Part shown: positions 22,430-34,478 of the stretch, one piece after another
How the letters are laid out: each line of letters opens with the position of its first letter
How positions within the stretch are numbered: the stretch's first letter is position 1
Source of the DNA: Syncephalastrum monosporum B8922
Taxonomy: Eukaryota > Mucoromycota > Mucoromycetes > Mucorales > Syncephalastraceae
Direction of reading: 5' to 3'
Assembly (NCBI GenBank): GCA_000697355.1
Contig: JNEN01000835.1
Location: 124,001-188,000 of the forward strand
DNA length: 64,000 bases
Notes under the pieces: generated by a model
Databases searched by the model: none
What the model saw: the letters and a program-made list of their open reading frames with translations, nothing else
Told to the model about the DNA's origin: nothing
Program-made: the position numbers and the translations under genes

Positions 22430-25400
22430 ATGAACAACAACTTTGGTCCGCTCTCGCCCTCCAATTCGTCTCGGCTTCCATCCGGCATCTCTCGCTCAGG
22501 GTCCTCGTCGAGCATTGTGCGGTCGACTTCGAATCGATCGCTGTTCCTGCGCGAGTCGACGTCGACATACCGAGTAACGAACATGAGCCGACAAAGTAGC
22601 AACAATACAGAACCGGGCGGTGAAGAGTGGGCCGCTCGTAATCTAAGCTCGGATTACCAAGAGATACAAAAGCGCACGCTCACTAAATGGGTCAACACTC
22701 AACTGAAGGATGAGGAACAGCCCATGACTACTATGGAAACAGATCTCAGGGACGGCATTCGCCTCTTGAAACTCCTCGCAACCGTTGCCAAAGTCCCGGC
22801 CCCCAAACCCGAGAAAGGCCGCATGCGAATACACCACCTCTCCAACGTAGCTCGTGCGCTCAGTTTTCTCGAGGATCAAGTCGGTGCGGATGCTTTGCCC
22901 GATATTGGAAACGAAGCTATCGTCAACGGCGATTTGAAGAAGACGCTTGCCCTGATTTACTGCATCATGCTTAAATATCAGATCCAGGTCATTTTGGAAG
23001 ATAAATCTCTGCTAGATGTAAGTTGAGATCAAAAGAACAGTGGGGTGATATGGCAGCATTGATAATGTTGGGGTGTCACCATAGGACACGATGAATACTA
23101 TGGGTGCCACTGCACCATCCACGCCCTTGCCGACTTCCCGAGGCAGGAGCAACAGCACGAACGCGCCTTTTCTCTCCGCAGCACGCCGGGCCGCTAGATC
23201 ACAGGGCCCTGCAGCTGCTTCTGCACATACACAAACAGAGGCCAAGCTCGTGCTCCTTCGTTGGGTCCGCTTGCAGCTTCATGATTACGTTTCGGCCAAT
23301 ATTATCCCCATTATACAGGATTTCTCTCGTTCTTGGCGGAATGGTCTCGCGTTTTCGCTCCTCATCCACAGACATGATCCCGACCTGATACCCTCCTTGT
23401 TCACCACCTATCTCCGCAACTCACAGTGGGATAAGCAGACCTGGCATGACCTTCTTACGTTGGACTTCCAAATCGCGCACGACGCGATGAACATTCCGCC
23501 CTATCTTGAGCCAGAAGATCTAACAGAAGTTGAATATCCACACGAACCGAGCGTCATGATGTATGTCAGTGAATTCTACAAGGTCATGTCTGTCACACAA
23601 AAAGAGCAATCCGAAGAAGAATCCCGAGTTTGCGCAGCAAAACGATCTGAGTGCATCGCCGCCGTCAGCGACCTTTTTCACATCGACGAGACACAAGAAG
23701 AACAGCAACTGGAGAACATTGATACCATTGTGGAGGAGGATCCAGATACCACACCGACCACACAACAAGACAAGGTATTGAATGTGAACATGCAATATTC
23801 TAAAGGTTGCCTACTGACATCCACTTCATATGAAAACAAGTTCTTGGACCAGTCATCTCCTGCACCAAACGAGGAAGACCAAGAAAGAAACGAGGCATCC
23901 GAGGTAAATAAAATGATTTGGAAAAGCATGCATAACTCAAGATGTGTAAAGCGGCCTCGAGCAACGGACGACATCAATCAAAGTCATGATGCAACAGAGG
24001 GCGCTAAATCAAAACCGACTGAATCGCCCGCCATAGACGAGCTAAAAGAAGTCATCGAACAACTTCGCCGATTTACGGATTCTGGCACATCGACCGTAGA
24101 GAACATCACCAACACACTGAATGACGACAATGCCTCCGACCACTTATCCACCCTCACCCTTCTTGAGCGCGAGAAAGATAAATATACACCCACGATTGAT
24201 ACCATGCACACCCTTTGCAATCGGATACTCTCCGAGAAGCTGCTGGAGAACCCCAACGAGATATGCGACGAATGTGAACTTGTCGACAAGAGCTGGGGCA
24301 CCCTGAAAGACCAAATCGAATCACTGCGAAATGCACTACAGAACAAGATCAGATCAGGTCTGGAAAAGCAGGACCCGGATGCCATGGCTTTCTTCCAAGC
24401 CTCAACGACTGCCGAGAAAGAAATCATTTCATTGCGGCAGTCCGTCGATGCAGCACACCCAAAGGTTGAAAACAAAGACGCCGCCGACGAAACACGGCAT
24501 CCGATTCATCCACTCGAAAGCACGCTTGAAACGTCTGACCAGTACGTCGCAGCTGTGGAAAGTACCGCGGCATCTGCGGATACATTTACAAATACGACAT
24601 GGATGGACATTCAACAACGGTACGAAGCTCTTGCAGGGCCGTCCAAATCAGCCATGCAGTCCCATTATGAGCGGCTACAGAGGCAAAAACAGGCTCTCAT
24701 CGAGACACTGGATCTGGGAAGAGAAAGAGCACAGCGCTTCAAACGCGGTGTCACATTCGGCACCATTACGCATGCTGTGGACGAGCAACTGGACGTGGTG
24801 CAGAAAATCATGGATGACAGCAAGGCGACGGTGACAAACAATGCCATCCAGAACCTTGAGGAGCGTGTCGATATGGTAAGGTCCACATTGTTCGCGTTGC
24901 GGGAAGAATACAACGACCTCCTGGGCGAGGAAGAAGACGCGGAAGCAGAGGGTGATACGGCTGCCTTTCGCCGGCCCTTTCGCGAAACGCTGGACAAAGC
25001 GCATGAAAAGTACGAGATCGTCCGAGACTGGGTGGACCAGGTGCGCGTCTGGTTCGTCGAGGCGGAGCGGATACGAAAATGGATTGGCGAGCGAATCGAC
25101 CTCATCCATGCAAGAGACCAGGTCAGCAAGGAGTTCGATCCGCTCAATACAGAGGTGTCCCTGGCCGATACCGAGATCATTCGACTCCATGAAGAGCACG
25201 AGAAGCTTCGTCGAGAAATCGAGCAATTCGATGCAGATGATATGACGAGACTACGGCAACACGTCAAGACCCTGACCGTTGCCGGACGAGACAAGGATCT
25301 AACGCCTGCAGATACGTCCACTATCGAGATTACGCTTACGACCCTCAATATGCTGAATCAACTGATGCAACTGTTGGGTAACCGCTCGTTGATGCTCGAC

Positions 25401-28400
25401 CTCGCTATGCGCCGTATCAACTGGGAAGGCCTTTTTGGGTCGGCTGTGCAATGGATCGCTGCAACCGACGAAGAACTGACACACTTTTTGCATTCCATGG
25501 CGCGCTGGTCAAAGAAGAACGAGACACCCATCGAAGAAGTTGTCAAGAGACTGGTCATGCTTGAGCGAAAAATCGCTGATTTCGACCAAGGCGGGTATTC
25601 CGAGGTGCTGGACGCGTATCAAGAAATGGATGATCTGCATCAGAGCGAATTAGGCCAAGCACTTCCAGATCACCTAGAGAAGCGGGAGGACAGCTTTGAA
25701 AAGGCCTTTGAGGATCTCATGAAACGGTGCGCCTTTTGCCGCAAGGTCGTGGAGCAGCATTTGGGAATCATGGAGGTCGTATCACAGTTCCGCAAGCTAC
25801 GCGATCAGGGCGAACGGTTGCGCAACAGCATGATAGGCTCGGAGGACACATCCGATAACGTACTGACCTCTGAGGGGGAAGAGCGATATGCGTCCCGCGT
25901 GCAAGATTTCAAGGACAAATCGGCCTACTTGATCACCAACGTAGCCTCGCGCGTGCCGTACCCGGAAACGCCCGATATGGCAACTGCGATTGGCGCCGAT
26001 GACGAGGCAGACAATCGACTAGCCAACGAAACCATCCGGAGCTCAATCAGCGCCTACGGTACATCACTCGCTTTGATCGCAGACGGCCTGGACCAACTAT
26101 TGAGCTCGCGCCAAGACATTCTCCAGCTGCAGCACCGTGCTAAACTGGCCTACGATGAGATGGCCCGCGTGAGGGCCTGGATGGAAGAGCGGTCGCGAAC
26201 ACTACGAAAGTCGCGCATCCAAATTTCTGCCCATGATGCTATGGAGGACGAGGAGCTCGCCCGCCTCGAAAAGGAAAAGGACGGAATCGCTTCACGGCTC
26301 AATCAGATTGAGCAGGAAGATCTCGCAAACCTGCTGCAGGACGTCCGGAAACTCGAGGACGATATTGACGCCACCAATGCGGTTTCCGTCGATCGTGCTT
26401 CGCTGGTGACAGGCATCGAAAGTCTTGAGAAAGCGCATCAACAGCTTCTGCAGCTCGTCGAGCAGCGCGGTACGGAACTTGATATGGTGAAGAAGCACCG
26501 GGATTGGCAAGTGCAGTGGCAAAAGTCCAACCAATGGATCGTCTCAACTGCACGCAAGCTCTGGGACCATATCGTTAAGCGGGCGCGCTATGATCCTTCC
26601 AAGGATGATGTTGACAAACCGTCTTTTGCCTCCGACAACGAGAACACCCAAATGCTACAGACGCTAAAGGACAAGGTCTCGGAAATTGGCGAACGACACA
26701 TGATACCCTCCTCCAACAGCTATCAGGAGCTGATCAATGGCCTCTCGACCTGTCAAATAGAAGATGCCACTCAAGTTGTACAGCTCTTTAATGAGAAGCA
26801 AGACGAGCTGGAGCGCAAGTACGCTGATCTGAAGCTTCTTGTGACCTATTGCTCAGAGTTATTGTCCCAACGGTCCTGCATCGTCGAGTTCTTGCTTCGT
26901 GCGCAGGACGCGCATCGCGACGGCGAAAAGATCCGTGATAGCATCTCAAAACTGTTACGCCGTAATATGCAAGAGAAAGACGACAGCGCGCTGGACGTTC
27001 GGACAAAGGCGTTCCAAAATGAGGTGGATAAAATATCAGAAGAATGCATGCAGCCCATGCTCTATCCTGCTTACAAGGGTACGGCGCTGCTGCGGTCACT
27101 CCAACCAACAGAGACGACCAACTACAATGCTCAGATCAAGGCTCAGATCAAGGCGCTGCTCGACCGCAAAATGGACGAGCTGCACGGCCTCCGAGAAATG
27201 ATTGATCAGTTACTGCAAAAATATGAACGCGCCAACGCTATCAAGCTCCTTGTCAGCCAGTATGACGAGGAAGCCGCACAGCTCCGAGTCTGGATTGAAG
27301 AACAGGAGCAAAAGCTAAAGCAGCAGCATGTGGACGTTGCAACCGACACAGTTGAGTTTTCCAGTGACCTGGTCAAGGAGTTCCAAACCAAGCAGCGAGG
27401 TCTGAAAGATGATGTTCAAGCCTTTGAAGTGGATAAAGTCCAGACTCTCCACGTCAAGGTAGCCCAACTGGTCGAATCATCCATGAACGGCAAGTCCAGT
27501 CCGGCCGTGGATGTGACAGGTGCAGCGCAGAGCTTGGCGGATGTGGTGGACAAGCTCGAGAACTTCAAGCAAGAGCTACACGGGCATGATGTGGCTCTGG
27601 ATGCTGCCACGAAGCGTCTGGTGTGGGAGGAACGCCTGCGTCTCGGAATGGAGCAGTTGGATGCTATGAGCGAGCAACTGCGCACGTTCAACACGAATAA
27701 GGCCCAGTGGCTTGCCCAAGACGACTTTGGCCTGGATCATGTGCGCTCCTTGGAAGAGACGTGGAGTGCTTTAAACAAACAAAAGAATGTGTTTGTCAAG
27801 AAATCACTGCCGCAGATCCAGGAGAGCTATGATGACTTTGTGGAGTGCTTCCCGCAGCTCTCGCGACCTATGGCCACCCCCGACCATATTGAAGCGCGCA
27901 TGGAGTCGCTCGCACGCGCGACAACGCGGTTGCAGGAAAATATGAGTGCCCGATCCAACGAGTTGGCGCTGATCAAGCGGCGTCTTTCCTTTGATCGTCA
28001 GCTTCAAAATGCCCTTGACTGGATAGCCGAACATGACCGACGTGTTGGTGCCTTTGTAAAGGACAAGGCACGCTGGCAGCCGGACGAGGATACGGCACAA
28101 GGTGCCGAGAGCGAGCTTCGAGATACCTGCGTCACCATGCACGACGACTTTGAGAAGCAAAAGGGCACAATGCTTGGGCCCCTCCGGGATGAGTTGGAGA
28201 GCATCCGGGAAGCTGCGATGCACCAGAACGTACCGCTCATTTCGGAGACGCTGTCTAAGCGACTTGTACACATGGATAATGCCGAGAATGCGCTGCAGGA
28301 GCACCTCATGTACGCCAACGAGGTCGTGACACAGCGGTTCCTGGTCGATGCGTTCCTGCTGCGCACCACACAACTGGAGCAATCAGCCGAAATGATACGC

Positions 28401-31400
28401 GAAGAATTTGCATCAAGCCAAGAGGACGGTGCCAGCGAGACACAGCATGGCGAGCGTCTGGAGCGATTCAAGGCCGGCATCGATGACGTGCGAGATAACT
28501 TGACTACCCAGGTGCCCTACCCGACGCGCAATGGTAACTTGCATGGGGATACCATCAATTCGGTTATTCGGGACCCCCTGACGAGCCGCAACCAGCGCCT
28601 TCAGGAACTCTACGAGAGTCTGTATGCTTTACTCGAATCCAAGGAAAGCGTGTCACGGCGCAAAATTGTCTTTGATACCTTTGCCAAGGAGCTGGCAGCC
28701 TGCCAGGCGTGGATCGCATCCCACAAGTCCTCTCTGGACGCGTGCCTTGCCAAGGAACGTGACCTGGAGAGCCTTCGAGAGGGTATCCAGATAGCCAGCA
28801 GTATCGAGGCAGCGATGCAGGCCAAGAACAACGCGCTCTCTGTCCTGAAACAAGCTTTCCAGAAATGCCTTGCTGAAGATGAAGCAAGTAGCGATCAAGC
28901 GGCCGTAGACAAGGCAGAGGCCGCATGGCAGGATTTGAAGGAGCAAGCAACGTCAGCCAAGAACGGGTTCGAAAAGGCACTGGTTCCAGCTGAACTACGG
29001 GCCCGTTCTGCACGGTTGCTCCAGATGTTTGCGGACCTCGAGGCGCAGGTGTCGGTCGCGGACGTGACGACTGTCGGTGATGAAGCCATCGCGCAGTGGC
29101 AAAAGCAGCTGGACGAGCTGGAGCGCAAGGAGTACACGGAATTACAAGAGGAAGTACAGAAGATTCCAGAAGAGACGGTCCAGTCCGAATTGGAAGCGAT
29201 GGGTGAGACGATCGTCGGTATCCGCTCCACTATCACACAGCTCTACGATACTCTGAATGCAGCTCGCTTGAAGAAGACGCATGCCGAGAACACTGAAGCC
29301 TTGCAGAAGCGCATACAACAGATCAGAGCATCGACTGCTGCTGCCCGCGAAGAGAATCAGCAAACCTGTCAGACCGAAGAAGCATTGTCACAGCAACAGC
29401 GGACACTCGCGACTCTGCTCAAGGATATCAAGCAGCAGCAAGATGACTGCAAGGAGGCGGTCGACGACTATCACGCGTATCACAAGTTCATGCTTACGCA
29501 AGTTGGTGACGACGATGCCTTGGCACAAAAGCACGGCGCGATTCAGAGTGAATGGCAAGGCCTGACGGCTGCCGTGGATGACCTCGCTGGGCTGTCAGCA
29601 GCGCTTTCGCAGTGGGTTGACTGTCTGGACAGGATTGCCAAATCCGCGGATAAGCTGGGTGGTATCAACGTGGAAGACGAAGCAGCTGAGGCCGAGCTCG
29701 CAGGTATCAGACAGGCACTTGAACATGTGCAAGAAGATGCACGTGCCATCGCGGATGACCATCAAAGGGCCCTCTTTGATGCACGCTATGCCTCTGTAAT
29801 GGAACACGTGGCATCGCTCCACGAAGCTGTCAAACGCCACGGCATGGACCGCGAGAAGGAACTCTTGCTGGCTTCGGTGGATGCCCACCTGAAGCGCGTT
29901 CGCGGTGCTTGCGAGGAGCAGGGAGAAACACTGAGAACGGAACCAGGCGCTGCTGATATGAGTCCAGAGCAGATCCATGCCTGTTGCCAGGACATGAGAT
30001 CAAGAATTAGCAAAGCAGAGGAAACATGCAGCAGCAACCAAGACGAGCTCTCTGCAACCAGCTTCTGTCAAAGCCTCCAGAAACTCAACACAGCGCATGG
30101 TGTTTCAACCGACGCCATGGTGCAACCGGCCAAAAATGCTTTGGCGCAGTTGGAGCAACTAATCCAAGAAAAAGCGGCCTACTTGGAACAGCTCAAGCTT
30201 TTCGGACGGCATGCGCAACAAGCACTTGATATGCAACAAACACTCCAAGATGTACTAGACGAGAAGACTGATGGCACTGAGGACTGTGAAGAGTTATATG
30301 CCAAGCTTATCGAGCTAGGTGGTCAGCTCAAAGATGAAAAGATGCGTGAAGCCGCTCAGAAGCGCGAACAAGACCTGCTCTCCCAGCTGGAGAACGCTAA
30401 AGCGATCGTTCAGGTCCGCAAAGACAAGCAGCAGTACGACGGTGCGACGAGCAAGCTATCTGAGGTGCTTCGGCGCGTGGATGTTCTTAAAAACCGAGTG
30501 GGCTCGCTGAGCTTGCAGCCGGGTAAGAGTATGGTGACAGTCGAGCAGCAGGAGCTGCAGGAGATTGGACAAGAAGCCCAGCAAATCCCGTGCGACGAGA
30601 TCGATAGCATGTTGGCAGCCATGAAGAGTGACGAAGCGCTTCAACAAAAACGCGCCGAGCTTACGCGAAGTTTGTCCGAGTTGGACGAGCTCGTCAAGGC
30701 GCGCCACAAGAAGGTCCTAGAGCAAAGCAACATTTCCAGCTTTCTCAGTCTCGTCAAACAGCTTACTCGACATGTGAACGCGCTCGCAGACGCGATCGAG
30801 GACGCTGCACCGCACCATGCCAGCATTGTGGGCAATGCGTTCAACAAGACCGACCTGCAGGCGTTGCTTCGCAGTCTGGTGAATGCATACAAGGAGCACG
30901 AGCCCAGCATTAGCAAGCTCGTGGCGCAGACGAAGGCTGAGGCGCAAAAGTACGAGGGTGATGAACGCGTCTCCGAGCAGCTGGCGCAGATCTTGGCGCG
31001 GTGCAATAAGGTCAAGGCATCGGCTGCGGCGCGCGAGCGCGAACTGCAGACCTGCATCAGCCAGCTCGACCACGAGTTTTTCACCAAGCTGGCTATGGCC
31101 AAGACAACATCGCGTCGCAGGGAGACGAGCACAAGTAAGAGACCGCCTGGACTGCCGAGCACGGCGCGACCCAGCTCGAGTCAAGGAAATCACAGCACAT
31201 CCAGTACCCCGCCGATACGTCGGAGCCGAGTCCCCTTACGACCCTCCAAGACCCCCGTGCCGGCCCAACTGCCGCCCTCGCGGTCGGTGTCACGAACGCG
31301 CTATGTCGCGGACCCCAAGAATGAGCTGGATATGGAGCTCGGTCGCATTGTCAACGAAACACCCTACCGCGTCAAGGTCAAGATGGTCCCCGGCGAGGTG

Positions 31401-32002
31401 GGTAAGTACTGGTTCGGCGATATCAACCCCCGCCTGGTGTATTGCCGCATCTTGCCCAGCAAGCTCGTCATGGTGCGTGTGGGCGGTGGATGGGTTGAGT
31501 TATCCAAGTAAGTGACAAGGACAAGAGCCAAGGGGGGAACACGGTATTAATACAGCCCTTTTTCCAAAGGTTTCTGAGGGACCACAACATGACCACAGAC
31601 GAGCATCCCCACTCGACGACAAGTAGCGGGTCTTCAGCCGGTTCAGCCACGTCGAGCACTACGCAGCTGCAAGCACGGTGCGTATCTCCGTCAGGTCGCG
31701 TGACAATTCGCGGTGGAGGCGCTGGTGGAGCCGGGAATGGCAATGGGTCGGGCGCAGGTGGGGCGGTGAGCACGACGAGCAGCAGCAACAGCGACAGCCA
31801 CAGCCTTTTGACTGCACCTCCCACGCGGTCGAGTTCAAAGTCAACATCAAGCCGTCGGTCAAGCAAGACACCCCGGCAAGGCTACGTCGACGGCGACAAG
31901 TATATCCGAGTGGATGAAGCTGGAAATCAAGTGACAGTCAAGATGACCAAGGCCGAAGACGGGGCCAAGATGCCTATTATCACCCGCAAAAAGTTACCAT
32001 GA
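22430..32002 (+). CDS. Giant spectraplakin-like cytoskeletal linker (CH-CH, spectrin-like rod, GAS2/GAR)
   Basis: Three exons (22430-23017, 23085-31507, 31570-32002) encode about 3147 residues. A Ser-rich leader is followed by CH1 (about 81-193; RTLTKWVNTQLKDEE, LRDGIRLLKLLATV, IVNGDLKKTLALIYCIMLKY) and CH2 (about 248-362; DFSRSWRNGLAFSLLIHRHD, LEPEDLTEVEYPHEPSVMMY). This tandem is an actin-binding module. A rod of about 2400 residues follows, helical and rich in spectrin-like motifs (VRVWFVEAERIRKWIGERI, VRAWMEERSR, LRVWIEEQEQ, NALDWIAEHDRR). After a Ser/Pro/Arg-rich hinge, residues 2942-3008 form a GAS2-related (GAR) domain ending KYWFGDINPRLVYCRILPSK and GGGWVELSKFLRDH. A basic Gly/Ser/Arg tail completes it. 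GAR domains bind microtubules, so the protein should crosslink actin and microtubules. EF-hands, which precede GAR in animal spectraplakins, were not seen. The start at 22430 was chosen because the upstream frame is pyrimidine-tract leader. Confidence 0.93.
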
Positions 32003-32087
32003 AACAAACTATAATATATACCGTATCTAATAAAGTACATCCTACACACACACACGTCTATGACTAGACTATAGATAATCCACTATA

Positions 32088-32180
32088 ATGTATCCGCTGA
32101 TTGTATGTTTACTGTATATGAATCGAGCGCTTTTAAATTTGAAAAAGAAAAAAGGTTACTTTTATGCAGAAACGGCCAAT
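32088..32180 (+). repeat. Direct repeat, copy 1
   Basis: Begins ATGTATCCGCTG and ends AACGGCCAAT. A diverged copy lies at 33054-33151 in the same orientation, with shared GAAAAAGAAAAAAGGTTACT and TTTATGCAGAAACGGCC. The two copies bracket about 870 bases. Confidence 0.75.
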
Positions 32181-32245
32181 ATAAACCATGTAAGTTATTG
32201 GTTATTTTCTTCATTTGCGATCTTTATTATTATCACAAGCCATGG

Positions 32246-32362
32246 GACTCGCTTCGCTTCGTCCATGGTTGACCCTTCGATTGCGTTCCGGATGTGAGTG
32301 AGCCCATTCGCCTGCGGCTACGGGTCATCACAGCCTCCATTTAATCTTCGGTCACTCAAGTC
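32246..32362 (+). repeat. Dispersed short repeat, copy 2
   Basis: Same orientation relative of 15611-15724, starting GACTCGCTTCGCTTCG and ending near CACTCAAGTCC. It lies between the direct repeats. Confidence 0.7.
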
Positions 32363-32616
32363 CGCTCCTTATGACATGATATTAGTGTCCCCGATAACGG
32401 CACTGCGTATTGTCCTATATACGTACCTTTTCGTGTACACATGTTAAAAGTGAGCAAAGGAGCCCCAACTTTCTCTGACGACGTGTCAAAGAAGATGCAA
32501 CAGACGTCCACAAATATCATGTCCACATTTTCTTGTTTCAGACGATGTAGCAAGTCGACGTTGTCTTCGTAAGCCTTAGCTGTTGTGGCGTGATGATGGA
32601 GGTTTTTGATCCCCAT
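32356..32616 (-). pseudogene. Truncated XPG-N-like reading frame
   Basis: An 86-residue frame starts MGIKNLHHHATTAKAY and contains ENVDMIFVDVCCIFFDT. MGIKxL followed by a hydrophobic xVDV strand is the pattern of the N-terminal part of XPG/FEN1-type nucleases, which are normally several hundred residues. Here the rest is missing. A TATA-like string lies just upstream on the minus strand (about 32622-32631). The resemblance rests on two short motifs, so a chance match is possible. Confidence 0.3.
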
Positions 32617-32970
32617 ACTTGATATATAAAAGGGAGCACTGAATATGTAATAGTATGAACTTGAATAGAGTAGCGTAAGGCATGAGTAGAGAACGAAGAG
32701 AAAAGTCAAGACAAAGCGGACTGCACTCGTCTATATTGTGGTCGTTTTCATATTTTTCTCACGAATCAATCAGTATCATACAGTTGATTGTGTCAGACTC
32801 GAACGATAATACACAGCAGCGGATCAATTGGATGATAATGAACCACATAAAGAGAAGCTGAATATAACTGCCCAGTACCCGGTTCCTCTCCTCCTGTCGC
32901 TACAATTGTCCCGGTCAACGTCATTCTCGGAAGGTCTTCAGCATAAACAGTGTGCCCGGTCGGTAGGTGG

Positions 32971-33012
32971 AATGCCCAAAGCATGCGCATGGTCACCCAT
33001 CCAACGACTGGG
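32971..33012 (-). other. 5S rRNA-like fragment
   Basis: On the minus strand the segment reads CCCAGTCGTTGGATGGGTGA followed by CC, then GGGCATTCCACC. The block TTGGATGGGTGACC (33004-32991) and the following GGGxATxCCAC are hallmarks of the 3' half of eukaryotic 5S rRNA. The 5' half and the closing stem were not found, so it is at best a fragment or a 5S-derived element. Confidence 0.35.
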
Positions 33013-33053
33013 TTTGGGCAATCTGTCCGTATCACTTTTATGGCTTATATGGC

Positions 33054-33151
33054 ATGTATCCTCTGCTTGTATATATACTGTATATGGATCGAGTGTTTCT
33101 AAATGTGAAAAAGAAAAAAGGTTACTGTATTTTATGCAGAAACGGCCCAAT
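33054..33151 (+). repeat. Direct repeat, copy 2
   Basis: Begins ATGTATCCTCTGCTTG and ends AACGGCCCAA; diverged copy of 32088-32180, with a short insertion in the TTACT..TTTATG region. Confidence 0.75.
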
Positions 33152-33216
33152 CCCGATGGGGAACCCAGAACGAAAATGAAATTGCAGTCCGTCTCCTTTT
33201 TGTGCAGAGGGTCCCC

Positions 33217-34177
33217 ATGTCGCAGCGGTCGACCATCCACACCCGTTCATCGTACGATCCTCGGCAAAGCACGAGTGAGACAACCCACAGCAACCAAAGA
33301 ACACGACGCCCTGCTCGCGCTGCTGCTGCTGCTGCTGCTGCAAACACGGCCGCGCACCGCCCTAATCTCCATTCGAGCGAGGACGACGAATCCTCCCTGT
33401 CCTCATCGTCCCTGTCCGAGCCTGCAGTCCGAAGGACGACAGCAAAGCGGGCAAGAAGAACAAAGACAGCAAGCAACGTCAAGAAGGATGGCAAACGAAA
33501 AAACCAGGCTCAGGCTGCTACCACGTCGGCGATGCTCCAGGAAAAGTAAGTGGAGGACCCGTCGTGTGGGATACTCGTTCTCTTGCCGCCATGCCTGCTG
33601 ATATGGCTTTGGACTGAAATGATGTAATCGTCTCGAATTAGACTCAACGAATTGGATACGCTCGAAAAGAGCGTGAAAGACGGGACGCACGGTGACCTGA
33701 TGAAATATTGGCAGGAAATCGAGGAGAAGCGGGCACAGCGCGTTGCATTGGCCGAAGCCCAGCGCCAATCCACTCAGCACATTGCGCAGACTGAATTCGA
33801 CGCGCGTGTCAAGGCTGCACAAGATCAGTTCATGGTTCAGTATAGCTCTTAACCTGCTTTTGCATCACCTAACTGGACATCTGGCAGAAACGGCGTGCTG
33901 AGGTCCGTCGATCGATGATGGACGACATACAGGACAAGATCAAGCGTCTACAAGAAGAGCACCAGCTCTACAGCTATCGCTCACGTCAAGGTGATTCGTT
34001 TTATTTTATTGTTCGGCCCGTGTCCGTTGTCCTTGCTTATGCCATACTGCAGGTTCAAGTCAATTGTCTTACCCTAAAGAAGTGCCCGGGTCTATTCACA
34101 TCACACCGCCAGGGCTCTCAGACACAGAAGTCATGGACGATCTCTCCGTCGCGCGCAGTATTCGATACACAAAGTGA
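33217..34177 (+). CDS. Sds3/BRMS1-like component of a Sin3 histone deacetylase complex
   Basis: Four exons (33217-33545, 33642-33834, 33888-33990, 34053-34177) give about 249 residues. A Ser/Arg-rich, polyalanine-containing N-terminus (a GCT/CTG run near 33315-33345) leads into a charged helical core: LNELDTLEKSVKDGTHGDLM, YWQEIEEKRAQRV, FDARVKAAQDQFM, RRSMMDDIQDKIKRLQEEHQ. This pattern matches the Sds3-like family, whose members tether Sin3 to the Rpd3-class deacetylase in the nucleus. The C-terminus ends SIRYTK. The ATG at 33217 is the first credible start. The second intron has the weak donor GTTCAG but a good branch point (CTAAC). The family call rests on pattern recognition, not an alignment. 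Confidence 0.75.
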
Positions 34178-34478
34178 AGCAGCCCTAGTGTCTTGGATTG
34201 GCTATGGCTGGCTCTTCCTTTCCTCTATGGCTCTGTCTATACATAATATATCCTTATTTACTACTGTCAGTTTGATAATGAAATGGGATCGCAGTGAATT
34301 CCCTCGTGCAGCGCGCGTGCAGCCTTTCGCGGGACAGAAGCGCGTCTTCCATTCACATCCCGAATCGCCATATCTATGGGTGTTGCGGCTCACAATCTAG
34401 TGCTTTCTTTTTTTTTTTTTTTTTCTTCAATCCTTTTTTTTTCACCCTTCCGTCTTTTTTTCTTTCTCACTTGTCAGT
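34178..34478. other. Intergenic stretch with importin-alpha promoter
   Basis: About 300 bases containing a poly-T run at 34408-34424 and further T/C-rich leader sequence directly before the importin alpha ATG. Confidence 0.5.

Larger units (their letters stand above)
32003..33216. other. Repeat-rich intergenic patch
   Basis: About 1.2 kb holding a direct repeat pair, the second dispersed-repeat copy, a truncated XPG-like frame and a 5S-like fragment, each listed separately. It looks like a landing site for small mobile elements between two host genes. Confidence 0.55.

Noticed and set aside
33315..33345. GCT/CTG triplet run considered as a microsatellite or CRISPR-like array
   Set aside because: It encodes the polyalanine tract of the Sds3-like protein; there are no spacers, and CRISPR is not expected in a fungus.
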